This document shows, piece by piece, positions 9,987-17,248 of a stretch of 64,000 nt of DNA (positions within the stretch are counted from its first letter, which is position 1; each line of letters starts with the position of its first letter). Below the pieces are notes generated by a model that was not told where the DNA came from, did no database searches, and saw only the letters and a list, made by a program, of their open reading frames with translations. The translations under genes were made by a program, and so were the position numbers. The stretch comes from DASWTL01 sp035575925. GTDB lineage: Bacteria; Bacteroidota; Bacteroidia; Sphingobacteriales; Sphingobacteriaceae. The DNA lies in contig DATLXK010000038.1 in the NCBI GenBank assembly GCA_035575925.1, positions 5,338-69,337 on the forward strand, written 5' to 3'.

Positions 9987-10007
9987 ACTATATTTAAGAA
10001 TACTGAA

Positions 10008-10039
10008 GAGGCTGTCTCAAAAAAGGCAGCCTCTTTTTT
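10008..10039 (+). terminator. Rho-independent terminator after the glycosidase gene
   Basis: GAGGCTG (10008-10014) pairs with CAGCCTC (10027-10033) around an A-rich loop and is followed by TTTTTT. It starts 22 bases after the stop codon of the upstream plus-strand gene. Confidence 0.85.
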
Positions 10040-10088
10040 ATGAGCCACTTTACAACCCAGTTACAGCTAATAGTCATCTCTTAAGTTC

Positions 10089-10119
10089 AACTTACGAAGT
10101 TTTAGAAACTTAGTAAGTT
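10089..10119. repeat. Second copy of the ACTTACGAAGTTT palindromic repeat
   Basis: AACTTACGAAGTTT is followed by TAG and then AAACTTAGTAAGTT, an inverted repeat with one mismatch. Its core matches the perfect palindrome at 1649-1682. It lies just beyond a good terminator, so it is not needed for termination there. This favours a dispersed intergenic repeat family. Confidence 0.6.
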
Positions 10120-10524
10120 TTGTATGGTTGCGATTTATACAAGCAGGGTGATCTCAAATTCAGCTCCCGTGCCCGAACAGTATTTTCTGCTGCCAAAACC
10201 AAGTTATGAAACAGAAACGCTTCTGCATCAACTACATAGCAATCGTCAGACCCCTGTTAGCCGGCGGTTATGATATTTTCCAGGGTGGATTTATTCGATT
10301 TTCTCCAGCATAATAAATAATTGCATCTGATAAATACCAGGATCTTTAAAACAGCAGGTGATGACTTTTGGTTTTTTGAAGGCTAATGTTCATACGCTGT
10401 ATATCCTTAATAATTAATTAACAAGGCCTTTTAGGATTAAAAGCAATTAAATAGTTTACTTCATTATCAGCTGAACGACTTGCTTTTAGATGCGAAGTGA
10501 AGGTGTTTTCTCGGGACTAATGCT
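10120..10524. other. Intergenic stretch with no recognised gene
   Basis: About 400 bases between the palindromic repeat and the D-lactate dehydrogenase gene. I see no open frame with recognisable homology, RNA gene or clear promoter. A short stretch near 10190-10280 reads as a plausible peptide (PKPSYETETLLHQL) but hits stops quickly and may be a decayed remnant. Confidence 0.4.
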
Positions 10525-11478
10525 CTATTCACTGCACAAATCCAGGTTTTTAATCGTTTTATTAGCAATTTCCTGTAATGCCTCTTTGGTTAAATACGCC
10601 TGATGTGGAGTAACGAGTACGTTTGCATGCTGCAATAAATTTTGAAGCAGCTGATCTTTAACTAGGTCATCTTCATGATCTTCAAAAAACAAACCTTTCT
10701 CAAATTCGTAAACATCAAGACCAAGGTAACCTACTTTACCATTTTTCAAAGCCTCCAATACGTCCGTTGTATTTATCAGTGCCCCTCTGGAGGTATTAAT
10801 GATCATAACACCGTCCTTCATTTGTTTAAGCGTGTGTTTATTAATCAGGTGTTTTGTATCTGGTGTAAGTGGGAGATGCAGCGAAATAATATCAGAAGAT
10901 GCCAATAACGCCTCTAATGTTACCGGCTGTACATCCCGAATAGTTTCAGGAAAAAACAGATCGTGCCCTATTACTTTACACCCCAGGCCATTAAATATGC
11001 GGGAAACAGACTGACCTATACTTCCCAGGCCTATCAATCCTACGGTTTTTCCTGAAAAATTAAAGCCTATTAATTCATCATTCCTGAAATCAAAAACATG
11101 GCTGTGTTGATCAGCTTTAATCACATGCCTGTTTAATGCAAATGCAAGGGCAACAGCGTGTTCGGCTATAGCCTGAGGAGAATACGATGGAACATTTAAT
11201 ACTTTAATACCATGTTTTAATGCTGCCTCTTTATCGATATGATCAGTTCCTGTAGAGCGCGTAATAATATTCTTCACCCCTATTCCGGCTAACTTATCGA
11301 TCACACTTGCTGAAGCATCGTCATTCGTGAATACAATGACAGCAGTTTTTCCTTCTGCATGGTTGACAGTATCAGCACTTAGCGCATCTGAAATTAAGGT
11401 AATATCATATGGCTTTTGATTAGCCCTTTCCAGGAATTCTTTTTCAAAAGGCTTTATACTGTAGGCGACTATTTTCAT
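10525..11478 (-). CDS. ldhA: D-lactate dehydrogenase (LdhA-type D-2-hydroxyacid dehydrogenase)
   Basis: This enzyme reduces pyruvate to D-lactate with NADH, a fermentative or overflow reaction in the cytoplasm. The 317 residues show the D-2-hydroxyacid dehydrogenase layout: split substrate domain, then a Rossmann domain with GLIGLGSIGQ at about 145-154. The catalytic Arg is in NTSRGALI (about 228), the Glu in GLDVYEFE, and the His in TPHQAYLT near the end. The segment YEFEKGLFFED and the HQA motif are characteristic of LdhA rather than glycerate or formate dehydrogenases. It appears to be a single-gene unit. A different relative, closer to glycerate/hydroxypyruvate reductases, is at 39044. 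Confidence 0.85.
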   Translation of the reverse strand: MKIVAYSIKPFEKEFLERANQKPYDITLISDALSADTVNHAEGKTAVIVFTNDDASASVIDKLAGIGVKNIITRSTGTDHIDKEAALKHGIKVLNVPSYSPQAIAEHAVALAFALNRHVIKADQHSHVFDFRNDELIGFNFSGKTVGLIGLGSIGQSVSRIFNGLGCKVIGHDLFFPETIRDVQPVTLEALLASSDIISLHLPLTPDTKHLINKHTLKQMKDGVMIINTSRGALINTTDVLEALKNGKVGYLGLDVYEFEKGLFFEDHEDDLVKDQLLQNLLQHANVLVTPHQAYLTKEALQEIANKTIKNLDLCSE

Positions 11479-11553
11479 ACTTACATTTATCAGGCCCTGA
11501 AAGGTAGCACTATAATAACGTAAAATTCATGCTATTTGGGCCACTAAATTATT

Positions 11554-11979
11554 TTAGGCAAACCTCTCCGTTTTTTTTTTGAAAAGCAGCCTGTCTACAG
11601 ATAATTTCCCACTACCCAGTATAAATACAACAATTGACAAAGTCATAAATACAAAAGCAAGGGCCTTCACATCAAATGCATCTTTTCCATGGGCGATGAA
11701 GAATGCAACCACCATTGAAATGAAAACAGGAATGACAGCCAGACGGGTTAACAGCCCAATGGTTATAAGTAGCCCGCAAACTAATTCAGCAAATATTAAA
11801 AGATTAAAGGATAGGGTTGAACCTATGCCGATAATATCACCAAACATAGGAAGCATTTGATCATAAGCCATGAGTTTCATATATCCGTATCGGACAAACA
11901 AGCCCCCGAAAATTAATCTGAGAACCAGAGTAGCAAGATCTGTGTTTAATGATTGATAACTAAATATTCTATTCTGCAT
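11554..11979 (-). CDS. DoxX-family membrane protein
   Basis: This small integral membrane protein of the DoxX family has four hydrophobic segments in 141 residues. These start at LRLIFGGLFVRYGYMKL, SFNLLIFAELVCGLLITIGL, RLAVIPVFISMVVAFFIA and ALAFVFMTLSIVVFILG. Relatives are linked to redox stress and quinone or thiol oxidation, but a defined reaction is generally lacking for this subgroup. The C-terminal end is encoded by a run of ten A bases (complement of 11571-11580, giving Lys-Lys-Lys-Thr), a slippage-prone site. It stands alone, between ldhA on the same strand and kdsB in the divergent direction. Confidence 0.82.
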   Translation of the reverse strand: MQNRIFSYQSLNTDLATLVLRLIFGGLFVRYGYMKLMAYDQMLPMFGDIIGIGSTLSFNLLIFAELVCGLLITIGLLTRLAVIPVFISMVVAFFIAHGKDAFDVKALAFVFMTLSIVVFILGSGKLSVDRLLFKKKTERFA

Positions 11980-12081
11980 CGCTTTTACTTAAAGTGTGAT
12001 CCAAAACTATGACAGATGAGTTATTATTTTCACATAAGAGTGTCAGAAAATGGCCTGATTAACAAAACTGATATGGATTAT

Positions 12082-12089
12082 TAACTTTG
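12082..12089 (+). promoter_or_regulatory. Candidate -7 element (TAACTTTG) for kdsB
   Basis: TAACTTTG matches the Bacteroidetes -7 consensus TAnnTTTG and lies 19 bases before the kdsB ATG, predicting a short leader. No clear -33 TTTG is seen at the usual distance, so support is moderate. Confidence 0.4.
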
Positions 12090-12108
12090 CGGGTATTAAA
12101 CATATCGG

Positions 12109-12843
12109 ATGAAAATTTTAGGTATTATACCCGCACGTTATGCCTCTACCCGCTTTCCCGGAAAGCCTCTAGCTGATATTGCTGGAAAGAGTATGATCCG
12201 CCGGGTGTATGAACAGGCCATGCAAGCTCAAAAGCTTACCGAAGTTGTTGTGGCAACTGATGATGTGCGGATACTTGCACATGTAAACGATTTTGGCGGA
12301 AAAGCTGTACTTACTTCACCTGATCACCAAAGCGGAACAGACCGCTGTGCTGAAGTGGCAGATAAACTTCCCGGATATGATTACGCAGTAAATATACAGG
12401 GAGACGAACCATTTATCCATCCCGGGCAAATAGATTTACTGTGTTCTTGTTTTAATGATAAAGATACTGTACTGGCCACACTGGTTAAGCAGATCCATTC
12501 GGATGATGATCTGATCAACCCTAATATTCCCAAAGTGGTACTTAACTCACATTCAGAAGCTATATATTTTAGCCGCACCGTGATCCCGCATTATCGCGGT
12601 AAGCCTCTAACTGAATGGCTATCTTATCAAACTTATTTTAAACATATTGGTATTTATGGTTACCGCACAGATATCCTGAATACCATTACGCAACTTCCGA
12701 TTTCTGTTTTAGAGATAGCCGAAGCACTGGAGCAGCTGCGCTGGATAGAGAACGGATTTCAAATTAAGGTGGCAATAACGGATAGAGAAACACATGCAGT
12801 AGATACTCCGGAAGATTTAGAAAAGATCTTAAAGAATTTATGA
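12109..12843 (+). CDS. kdsB: 3-deoxy-manno-octulosonate cytidylyltransferase (CMP-KDO synthetase)
   Basis: KdsB activates KDO with CTP to give CMP-KDO, the donor for the inner core of lipopolysaccharide, in the cytoplasm. The 244-residue protein has the full family layout: the N-terminal nucleotide-binding loop IPARYASTRFPGKPL (about 6-20), the metal and sugar region VNIQGDEPFIHP, and the C-terminal DTPEDLEKI. Length is standard. It is monocistronic, with a minus-strand receiver gene converging on it 48 bases downstream. No other LPS gene lies nearby, which is common because kdsB is often unlinked. It implies a Gram-negative outer membrane with KDO-containing LPS. Confidence 0.95.
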   Translation: MKILGIIPARYASTRFPGKPLADIAGKSMIRRVYEQAMQAQKLTEVVVATDDVRILAHVNDFGGKAVLTSPDHQSGTDRCAEVADKLPGYDYAVNIQGDEPFIHPGQIDLLCSCFNDKDTVLATLVKQIHSDDDLINPNIPKVVLNSHSEAIYFSRTVIPHYRGKPLTEWLSYQTYFKHIGIYGYRTDILNTITQLPISVLEIAEALEQLRWIENGFQIKVAITDRETHAVDTPEDLEKILKNL

Positions 12844-12891
12844 AATCAGAATCTACTTATCCAACCATGCCATAATGTCCTTACCATCCGC

Positions 12892-13299
12892 TCAATTTTT
12901 CTTAAAATCAATCACATAATTAAGCATCTCTTTTGTAAGTGGCTTAATTAGCAGTTCCATTACTGAAGGATAATTACGGATACGGTTATGGTCGTTTTCA
13001 TTCACAGATGACGAGATCATAAAAATGTTATATTGAGTTCTGATAGTTTCAGGCAACTTTTCAAACTTCTCTACAAATTCAAATCCATTCATTACAGGCA
13101 TTTGAATATCTAGAAAGATTATGCTACGGGAAGTTTCTGTTACATCTGGTTTGGTTTTAATAGATTCAAGTGCTTCTGTAGCCTCCATAAATACCTGGAC
13201 TACATGCGAATCATTATTATTACGGATGACCTTTTCGGCTATAAAACAATTTAATTTAGAATCATCAATAACTAAAAAGTGCATTTTCTGAGCAGCCAT
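12892..13299 (-). CDS. Single-domain response regulator
   Basis: A stand-alone receiver (CheY-like) protein of 135 residues with no output domain. It has the acidic pair Asp12-Asp13 in FLVIDDSKLN, the phospho-acceptor Asp64 in IIFLDIQMPVMNG, the conserved Ser in FMISSS and Lys in LLIKPLT near residue 118. It is the last gene of the five-gene minus-strand operon beginning at 19570 and starts one base after the stop of the hybrid kinase gene, so the two are surely co-expressed. It probably accepts phosphate from one of the two kinases in the operon. Its target is not visible. Confidence 0.9.
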   Translation of the reverse strand: MAAQKMHFLVIDDSKLNCFIAEKVIRNNNDSHVVQVFMEATEALESIKTKPDVTETSRSIIFLDIQMPVMNGFEFVEKFEKLPETIRTQYNIFMISSSVNENDHNRIRNYPSVMELLIKPLTKEMLNYVIDFKKN

Positions 13300-13300
13300 T

Positions 13301-14392
13301 TTACTTATTACGTAAAATCACTTTAAAAGTTGTACCCTCGTTTACAATTGATTCTACATTTATATCACCATTCAATTTTAAAAGAGCATCTTTAACATTA
13401 TATAAGCCGAAACCTGCCCCTACATCTTCTGAAGTTGCCCTAAAGAACATATTAAATATATCACCTATATGATTGCCTGCAATGCCGATGCCATTGTCCT
13501 TTACGGTGATCGTTGCAACGCCGGTCTCAATTTTAATCTGTAATTCAACCATCTTATCTTGGCCGGCCTTTTTTTGATATTTGAAAGCGTTTGAAAGAAG
13601 ATTGTTTAAAATGATCTTCATAGACATGGCATCTCCCCTGAACGGCTCATTTTGTGATATTTGTGTAACAAAGCGTATATTATTAACCTTGGCAGTTAGT
13701 TTAAAAGTTTCTAATTGTTCATTTACAATATCGTCAAAATTGATTTCTGATATCTGTAATTGCCCGCGGTTAACATTATAATAATCGTGAATATTTTGAA
13801 TATAGTTGTTCAGGCCGTGGACTGATTCTTTCATCATCTTCAGCATCTGTTTGAGCTCATTCATATCGCTCATATCATCTGCTATTTCCACGGCACCTAA
13901 AATAGTGACCAGGGGACCGCGCATATCATGTGTTACACTGTAGGCAAATTTATCAAGTTCATCATATGCTTTTTGCAATTCGGCATTTTTCACTTCTATG
14001 AGTGAATTCATTATGTATACTTTATTTCCTTCATTTATAGCTGAAAAGACATCTGCATCTGCCCAGGGCTTTCTTAGATATCTGAAAACACTGCCCAGAT
14101 TTATTGCATCAATTATATCCTCAGAATCCGTAAAGCCTGTTAGCAATATTCTTATAGGCTTGGGAAATGTAGCCCTGATTTCTTCAAAAAACTCTACCCC
14201 GGTTTTGCCCGGCATACGCTGATCACAGACAACTACTCGTATATCAGGATTATTGTTCAGATGATCTAAGGCCTCAATGGTGTTATTGGCGATGAAAATA
14301 TTATACTTAAGCCTGAAGGACGCCTTGAAACTAACGAGATTGTTCATCTCATCGTCTATGTATAATACTTTTATTTTTTCTGAGTTTTCCAC
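13301..14392 (-). CDS. Receiver-histidine kinase hybrid (REC-HisKA-HATPase)
   Basis: A soluble hybrid protein of 363 residues with an N-terminal receiver (about 5-125). The receiver has Asp15-type acidic residues in VLYIDDEMNN, phospho-acceptor Asp57 in VVVCDQRMPGKTG and Lys in RYLRKPW. A short helix leads to a HisKA domain with His155 in YSVTHDMRGPL and an HATPase domain (about 215-362) with N-box NNLLSNAFKYQ and G-boxes DNGIGIAG and GAGFGLYNV. No membrane segment is present, so its input is most likely phosphate on its own receiver. It lies 5 bases after the 7TMR-DISM kinase and 1 base before the receiver gene, consistent with a phosphorelay. Its receiver closely resembles the free receiver at 19662. 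Confidence 0.92.
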   Translation of the reverse strand: MENSEKIKVLYIDDEMNNLVSFKASFRLKYNIFIANNTIEALDHLNNNPDIRVVVCDQRMPGKTGVEFFEEIRATFPKPIRILLTGFTDSEDIIDAINLGSVFRYLRKPWADADVFSAINEGNKVYIMNSLIEVKNAELQKAYDELDKFAYSVTHDMRGPLVTILGAVEIADDMSDMNELKQMLKMMKESVHGLNNYIQNIHDYYNVNRGQLQISEINFDDIVNEQLETFKLTAKVNNIRFVTQISQNEPFRGDAMSMKIILNNLLSNAFKYQKKAGQDKMVELQIKIETGVATITVKDNGIGIAGNHIGDIFNMFFRATSEDVGAGFGLYNVKDALLKLNGDINVESIVNEGTTFKVILRNK

Positions 14393-14397
14393 TTTAC

Positions 14398-16548
14398 TTA
14401 GTTTTGCAATATGGTAAGAAACACTGGAAGTTTTATAACAAATTCAGTGCCTTCTCCGGGAGTTGAATGAATATCAATTTCGCCCTCATGCCTTTTAATG
14501 GTATTATATACGATAGACATTCCTAACCCTGTCCCCTCTCCTACATCTTTTGTTGTAAAAAACGGCTCAAAAACCTTCTTCTTTGTGGTTTCATCCATCC
14601 CGGTGCCATTGTCTGAAATTTTTATAAAAACGTTTTCTTTGTCGCCGCTGGTACTGATCTTTATTTCACCTCCGGGCACATTTCCATGGCGTTTTTTTAT
14701 TGCATGAATTGCGTTAGAAATAATATTTAAAAAAACCTGGTTTAATTTTCCGGGATAACACTCAATCAGAGGTATTTCACCATAGTCTTTTTTAACTTTT
14801 ATCTTATTGTCCAACAGGTTATTTACAATGGTTAATGTTGAGTCTAACCCCTGGTTAATGTCGGCTCGCTTCAGATCATCCTCATCAAGACGTGAAAAGA
14901 CCCGCAACCCTTTTACAATCTCGGCTGTGCGCGAAGCGCCTTCATTTATACCTTTAAGCAAATGATTTATTTCTACTTTCAGATAATCCAGATCAATTTC
15001 TTCTTTATATTCTTCGAGCTGTTTTTGCTTTTCTTCAGGTTTACTTTCAGACAGACCCACTTCCTCTATTTTATCGATCGCATCTAATAAAACATCAATA
15101 TCCCGCCTGAGAGGATTTATATTAGAAGTAACGAAGTTAATTGGATTATTTATTTCATGCGCTATTCCAGCAGTTAACTGACCTAAAGAAGCCATTTTTT
15201 CTGCTTCTACTAACTGTCCCTGAGCGTTTTTAAGCTCAATAAGTGTTTCATTTAATTCAGTATTAGTATCGCTTAACTCCTGGGTACGTTCGTTCACTTT
15301 AACCTCCAGCAATACGTTTTGTTCCCGAACAATGCGTTCGTTCTCTTTTAAAACTTTTACAGTTTCTTCCTGAGATTGTTCTTTTTCTTTTTTATAAATA
15401 TTGATTTTATCTGCTAGAGCAAATGAAAGTAAAGCTACCTCTAAAGCTGAGCCAATTAAAATAGCATTACTTGTAAAATTATTAACCGGTAAAACACCCG
15501 CATCTTTAAGTATATATATAATTACCCCGCTAAGAAAAAATGACCATGAAATATTAAAGAACAGGGCAGGTTTATACCCTTTACTGAAAATTATAAATCC
15601 GCATACCAATATAGTTATAGATACCAGACCCGTATTTGCCTGTAATACCTGTTGTGCGGCAATGTATTGCTCGTTAAGGAACATCCCAATGCTGACAAAA
15701 TACACTGCGATAGTTCCGCAAAGCAAATAAAACCCCTTGGGGATATATTTTTTTATGTGCAGAAAACTAAATGCGAACAGTATAGAGAAAACTCCTGAAA
15801 GAGCTGTAATTATGTGAGAAGCATTTGTAATGAGCCACCTATTATCAGGCCATAAAAATTTAGGGGCATACCCTTTTAAACACGCTTGCGTAAGACCTAC
15901 AACCAATATATATAGAACATAATACAAGTAGTTTTTATCCCTTACTATAAGGCACAGAAAACTGTTATACAGAAACATTACCAGGATAATACCTGCATAA
16001 ATACCAAAATACCATTGATCAATCCCTAACGACTCAAGTATAACCAGGTCAGTATTAACTGAGATAGGCAGATCCATTACATTAGTACTTGAAACTCTTA
16101 ACAGACCGGTAATGGCAGAATCCTGCGTTACACGAATATCAAATAAAGGATATTGACTATTAATTTTTCTTTGTGAAAAAGGTGTAGTATTAGCTACTGT
16201 TTGTACCCGAATGTTATCATTATCGAAAGTATAAAAAGAAGCGCTGGTGATAGTGCCGTTATTTATCTTGAGCAAAAGACGTTCAGTATCTGTATTATTA
16301 ATTAAATGGATCTTGAACCAATAGACAGATTTTGTTAAATTATAATTGGGAGTTAAGCCTGGCAATGCCTTAAAAGGCTTTTTTAAAACCTCATTAATAG
16401 TAAGGGCTGTAGTCTTATCTTCAAAAGAAGAAATTTTCAATCTAACGTCTGAATCTTTTACAACAGCCGGTTGTCCACTTGCAGAATAAACATTTATGAC
16501 CAGAAAAATGGCAATAAGACAAAGGGTCGGATATTTTATTATTTGCAT
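14398..16548 (-). CDS. 7TMR-DISM sensor histidine kinase
   Basis: A membrane-bound sensor kinase of 716 residues. After a signal peptide (about 1-26, ending ASGQ) comes a periplasmic 7TMR-DISMED2 beta-sandwich (about 30-165; VYWFKIHLINNT, then LFDIRV). Seven hydrophobic segments follow (about 180-385), then a coiled coil (about 385-450), HisKA with His464 in LTAGIAHEINNPI and an HATPase domain (about 570-712; NQVFLNIISNAIHAI, DNGTGMDE, GEGTGLGMSIV). DISMED2 domains are related to carbohydrate-binding folds and are thought to bind small ligands. Its start overlaps the end of the upstream acyltransferase gene by 10 bases, which implies translational coupling. This makes the acyltransferase product, or something derived from it, an attractive ligand candidate (inference). 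Confidence 0.92.
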   Translation of the reverse strand: MQIIKYPTLCLIAIFLVINVYSASGQPAVVKDSDVRLKISSFEDKTTALTINEVLKKPFKALPGLTPNYNLTKSVYWFKIHLINNTDTERLLLKINNGTITSASFYTFDNDNIRVQTVANTTPFSQRKINSQYPLFDIRVTQDSAITGLLRVSSTNVMDLPISVNTDLVILESLGIDQWYFGIYAGIILVMFLYNSFLCLIVRDKNYLYYVLYILVVGLTQACLKGYAPKFLWPDNRWLITNASHIITALSGVFSILFAFSFLHIKKYIPKGFYLLCGTIAVYFVSIGMFLNEQYIAAQQVLQANTGLVSITILVCGFIIFSKGYKPALFFNISWSFFLSGVIIYILKDAGVLPVNNFTSNAILIGSALEVALLSFALADKINIYKKEKEQSQEETVKVLKENERIVREQNVLLEVKVNERTQELSDTNTELNETLIELKNAQGQLVEAEKMASLGQLTAGIAHEINNPINFVTSNINPLRRDIDVLLDAIDKIEEVGLSESKPEEKQKQLEEYKEEIDLDYLKVEINHLLKGINEGASRTAEIVKGLRVFSRLDEDDLKRADINQGLDSTLTIVNNLLDNKIKVKKDYGEIPLIECYPGKLNQVFLNIISNAIHAIKKRHGNVPGGEIKISTSGDKENVFIKISDNGTGMDETTKKKVFEPFFTTKDVGEGTGLGMSIVYNTIKRHEGEIDIHSTPGEGTEFVIKLPVFLTILQN

Positions 16549-17243
16549 GCTACATTGTTCAGCAACAATTTATAATTTATAAGTATATCACCTTTTGGTC
16601 CGGTATCTTTACCTAACTGATCCGGATTTTCCACTAACCTGAATATATGGCTCCTATCCGCTTCCTGAGCGGTACTTAATACTTTCAAATCATCAATCAG
16701 CATCATTGTAGCTACCAAATCTAGTTTAGGATAATTAAAAAACCCATTATTTCCCAACTTTCTCTCAATAACAAAACCCATATTCAAGCACATGTTAACT
16801 GTTACCGGAGCAGCAAGTGCATATAAAAAATCGACTCCTATACGTGACGCTAGTGAGAGTGACGCCCTTAATATAAAGAAACTATAACCATACCCCGCTA
16901 ACTCCCGTGAGTTCCATAATCCGCAAATCTCAGCAATCTTATTATTTTTATGTGTATCTATTAAATTATGTACTTTATCATCAACTTTTCCTACCGCATC
17001 AATAAGTGGCAGCGGAAAGTTTGTATCTCCTACCTGTACCCGTACGCCGGCAAGCGCACGTCCGTCGTCAGCAGCTTCTGCAAGAATAACAAATGTATTT
17101 GGGTGAGATGCCCATTCACCATTATTGGATGTAATCATAGTTATACCATATGATTCCAATACTTTTCTGTGACCTGCTATAAATTTAAAACATGTTTCTG
17201 GTTCATCGTTTGCTCTAAAGGCTCTAAAAGTAACTGGCAGCAT
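16539..17243 (-). CDS. GNAT-fold acyltransferase, resembling N-acyl amino acid / autoinducer-type synthases
   Basis: The 234-residue protein has a GNAT-like core: a central strand region with VILAEAADDGRALAGVRVQV (about 52-72), then IAEICGLWNSREL and a helix and strand ending in NMCLNMGFVIERK. The arrangement recalls N-acyl-homoserine lactone synthases and FeeM-type N-acyl amino acid synthases more than ordinary acetyltransferases. It lacks the usual acetyl-CoA pyrophosphate loop (QxxGxG/A). It starts 5 bases after the stop of the E1-nitroreductase gene and overlaps the sensor kinase by 10 bases, so it sits between synthesis and sensing genes. Membership in the GNAT superfamily is likely; the substrate is unknown. 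A plain acetyltransferase or a degenerate regulatory domain is possible. Confidence 0.6.
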   Translation of the reverse strand: MLPVTFRAFRANDEPETCFKFIAGHRKVLESYGITMITSNNGEWASHPNTFVILAEAADDGRALAGVRVQVGDTNFPLPLIDAVGKVDDKVHNLIDTHKNNKIAEICGLWNSRELAGYGYSFFILRASLSLASRIGVDFLYALAAPVTVNMCLNMGFVIERKLGNNGFFNYPKLDLVATMMLIDDLKVLSTAQEADRSHIFRLVENPDQLGKDTGPKGDILINYKLLLNNVACK

Positions 17244-17248
17244 CCGAA

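Noticed and set aside
11571..11580. T-run as a terminator
   Set aside because: It lies inside the coding end of the DoxX-type gene with no GC stem before it.
16539..17243. A true acyl-homoserine lactone synthase (LuxI) for quorum sensing
   Set aside because: The fold looks similar but the conserved LuxI Arg/Phe/Trp/Asp pattern is not clear, and no LuxR-type regulator is present.
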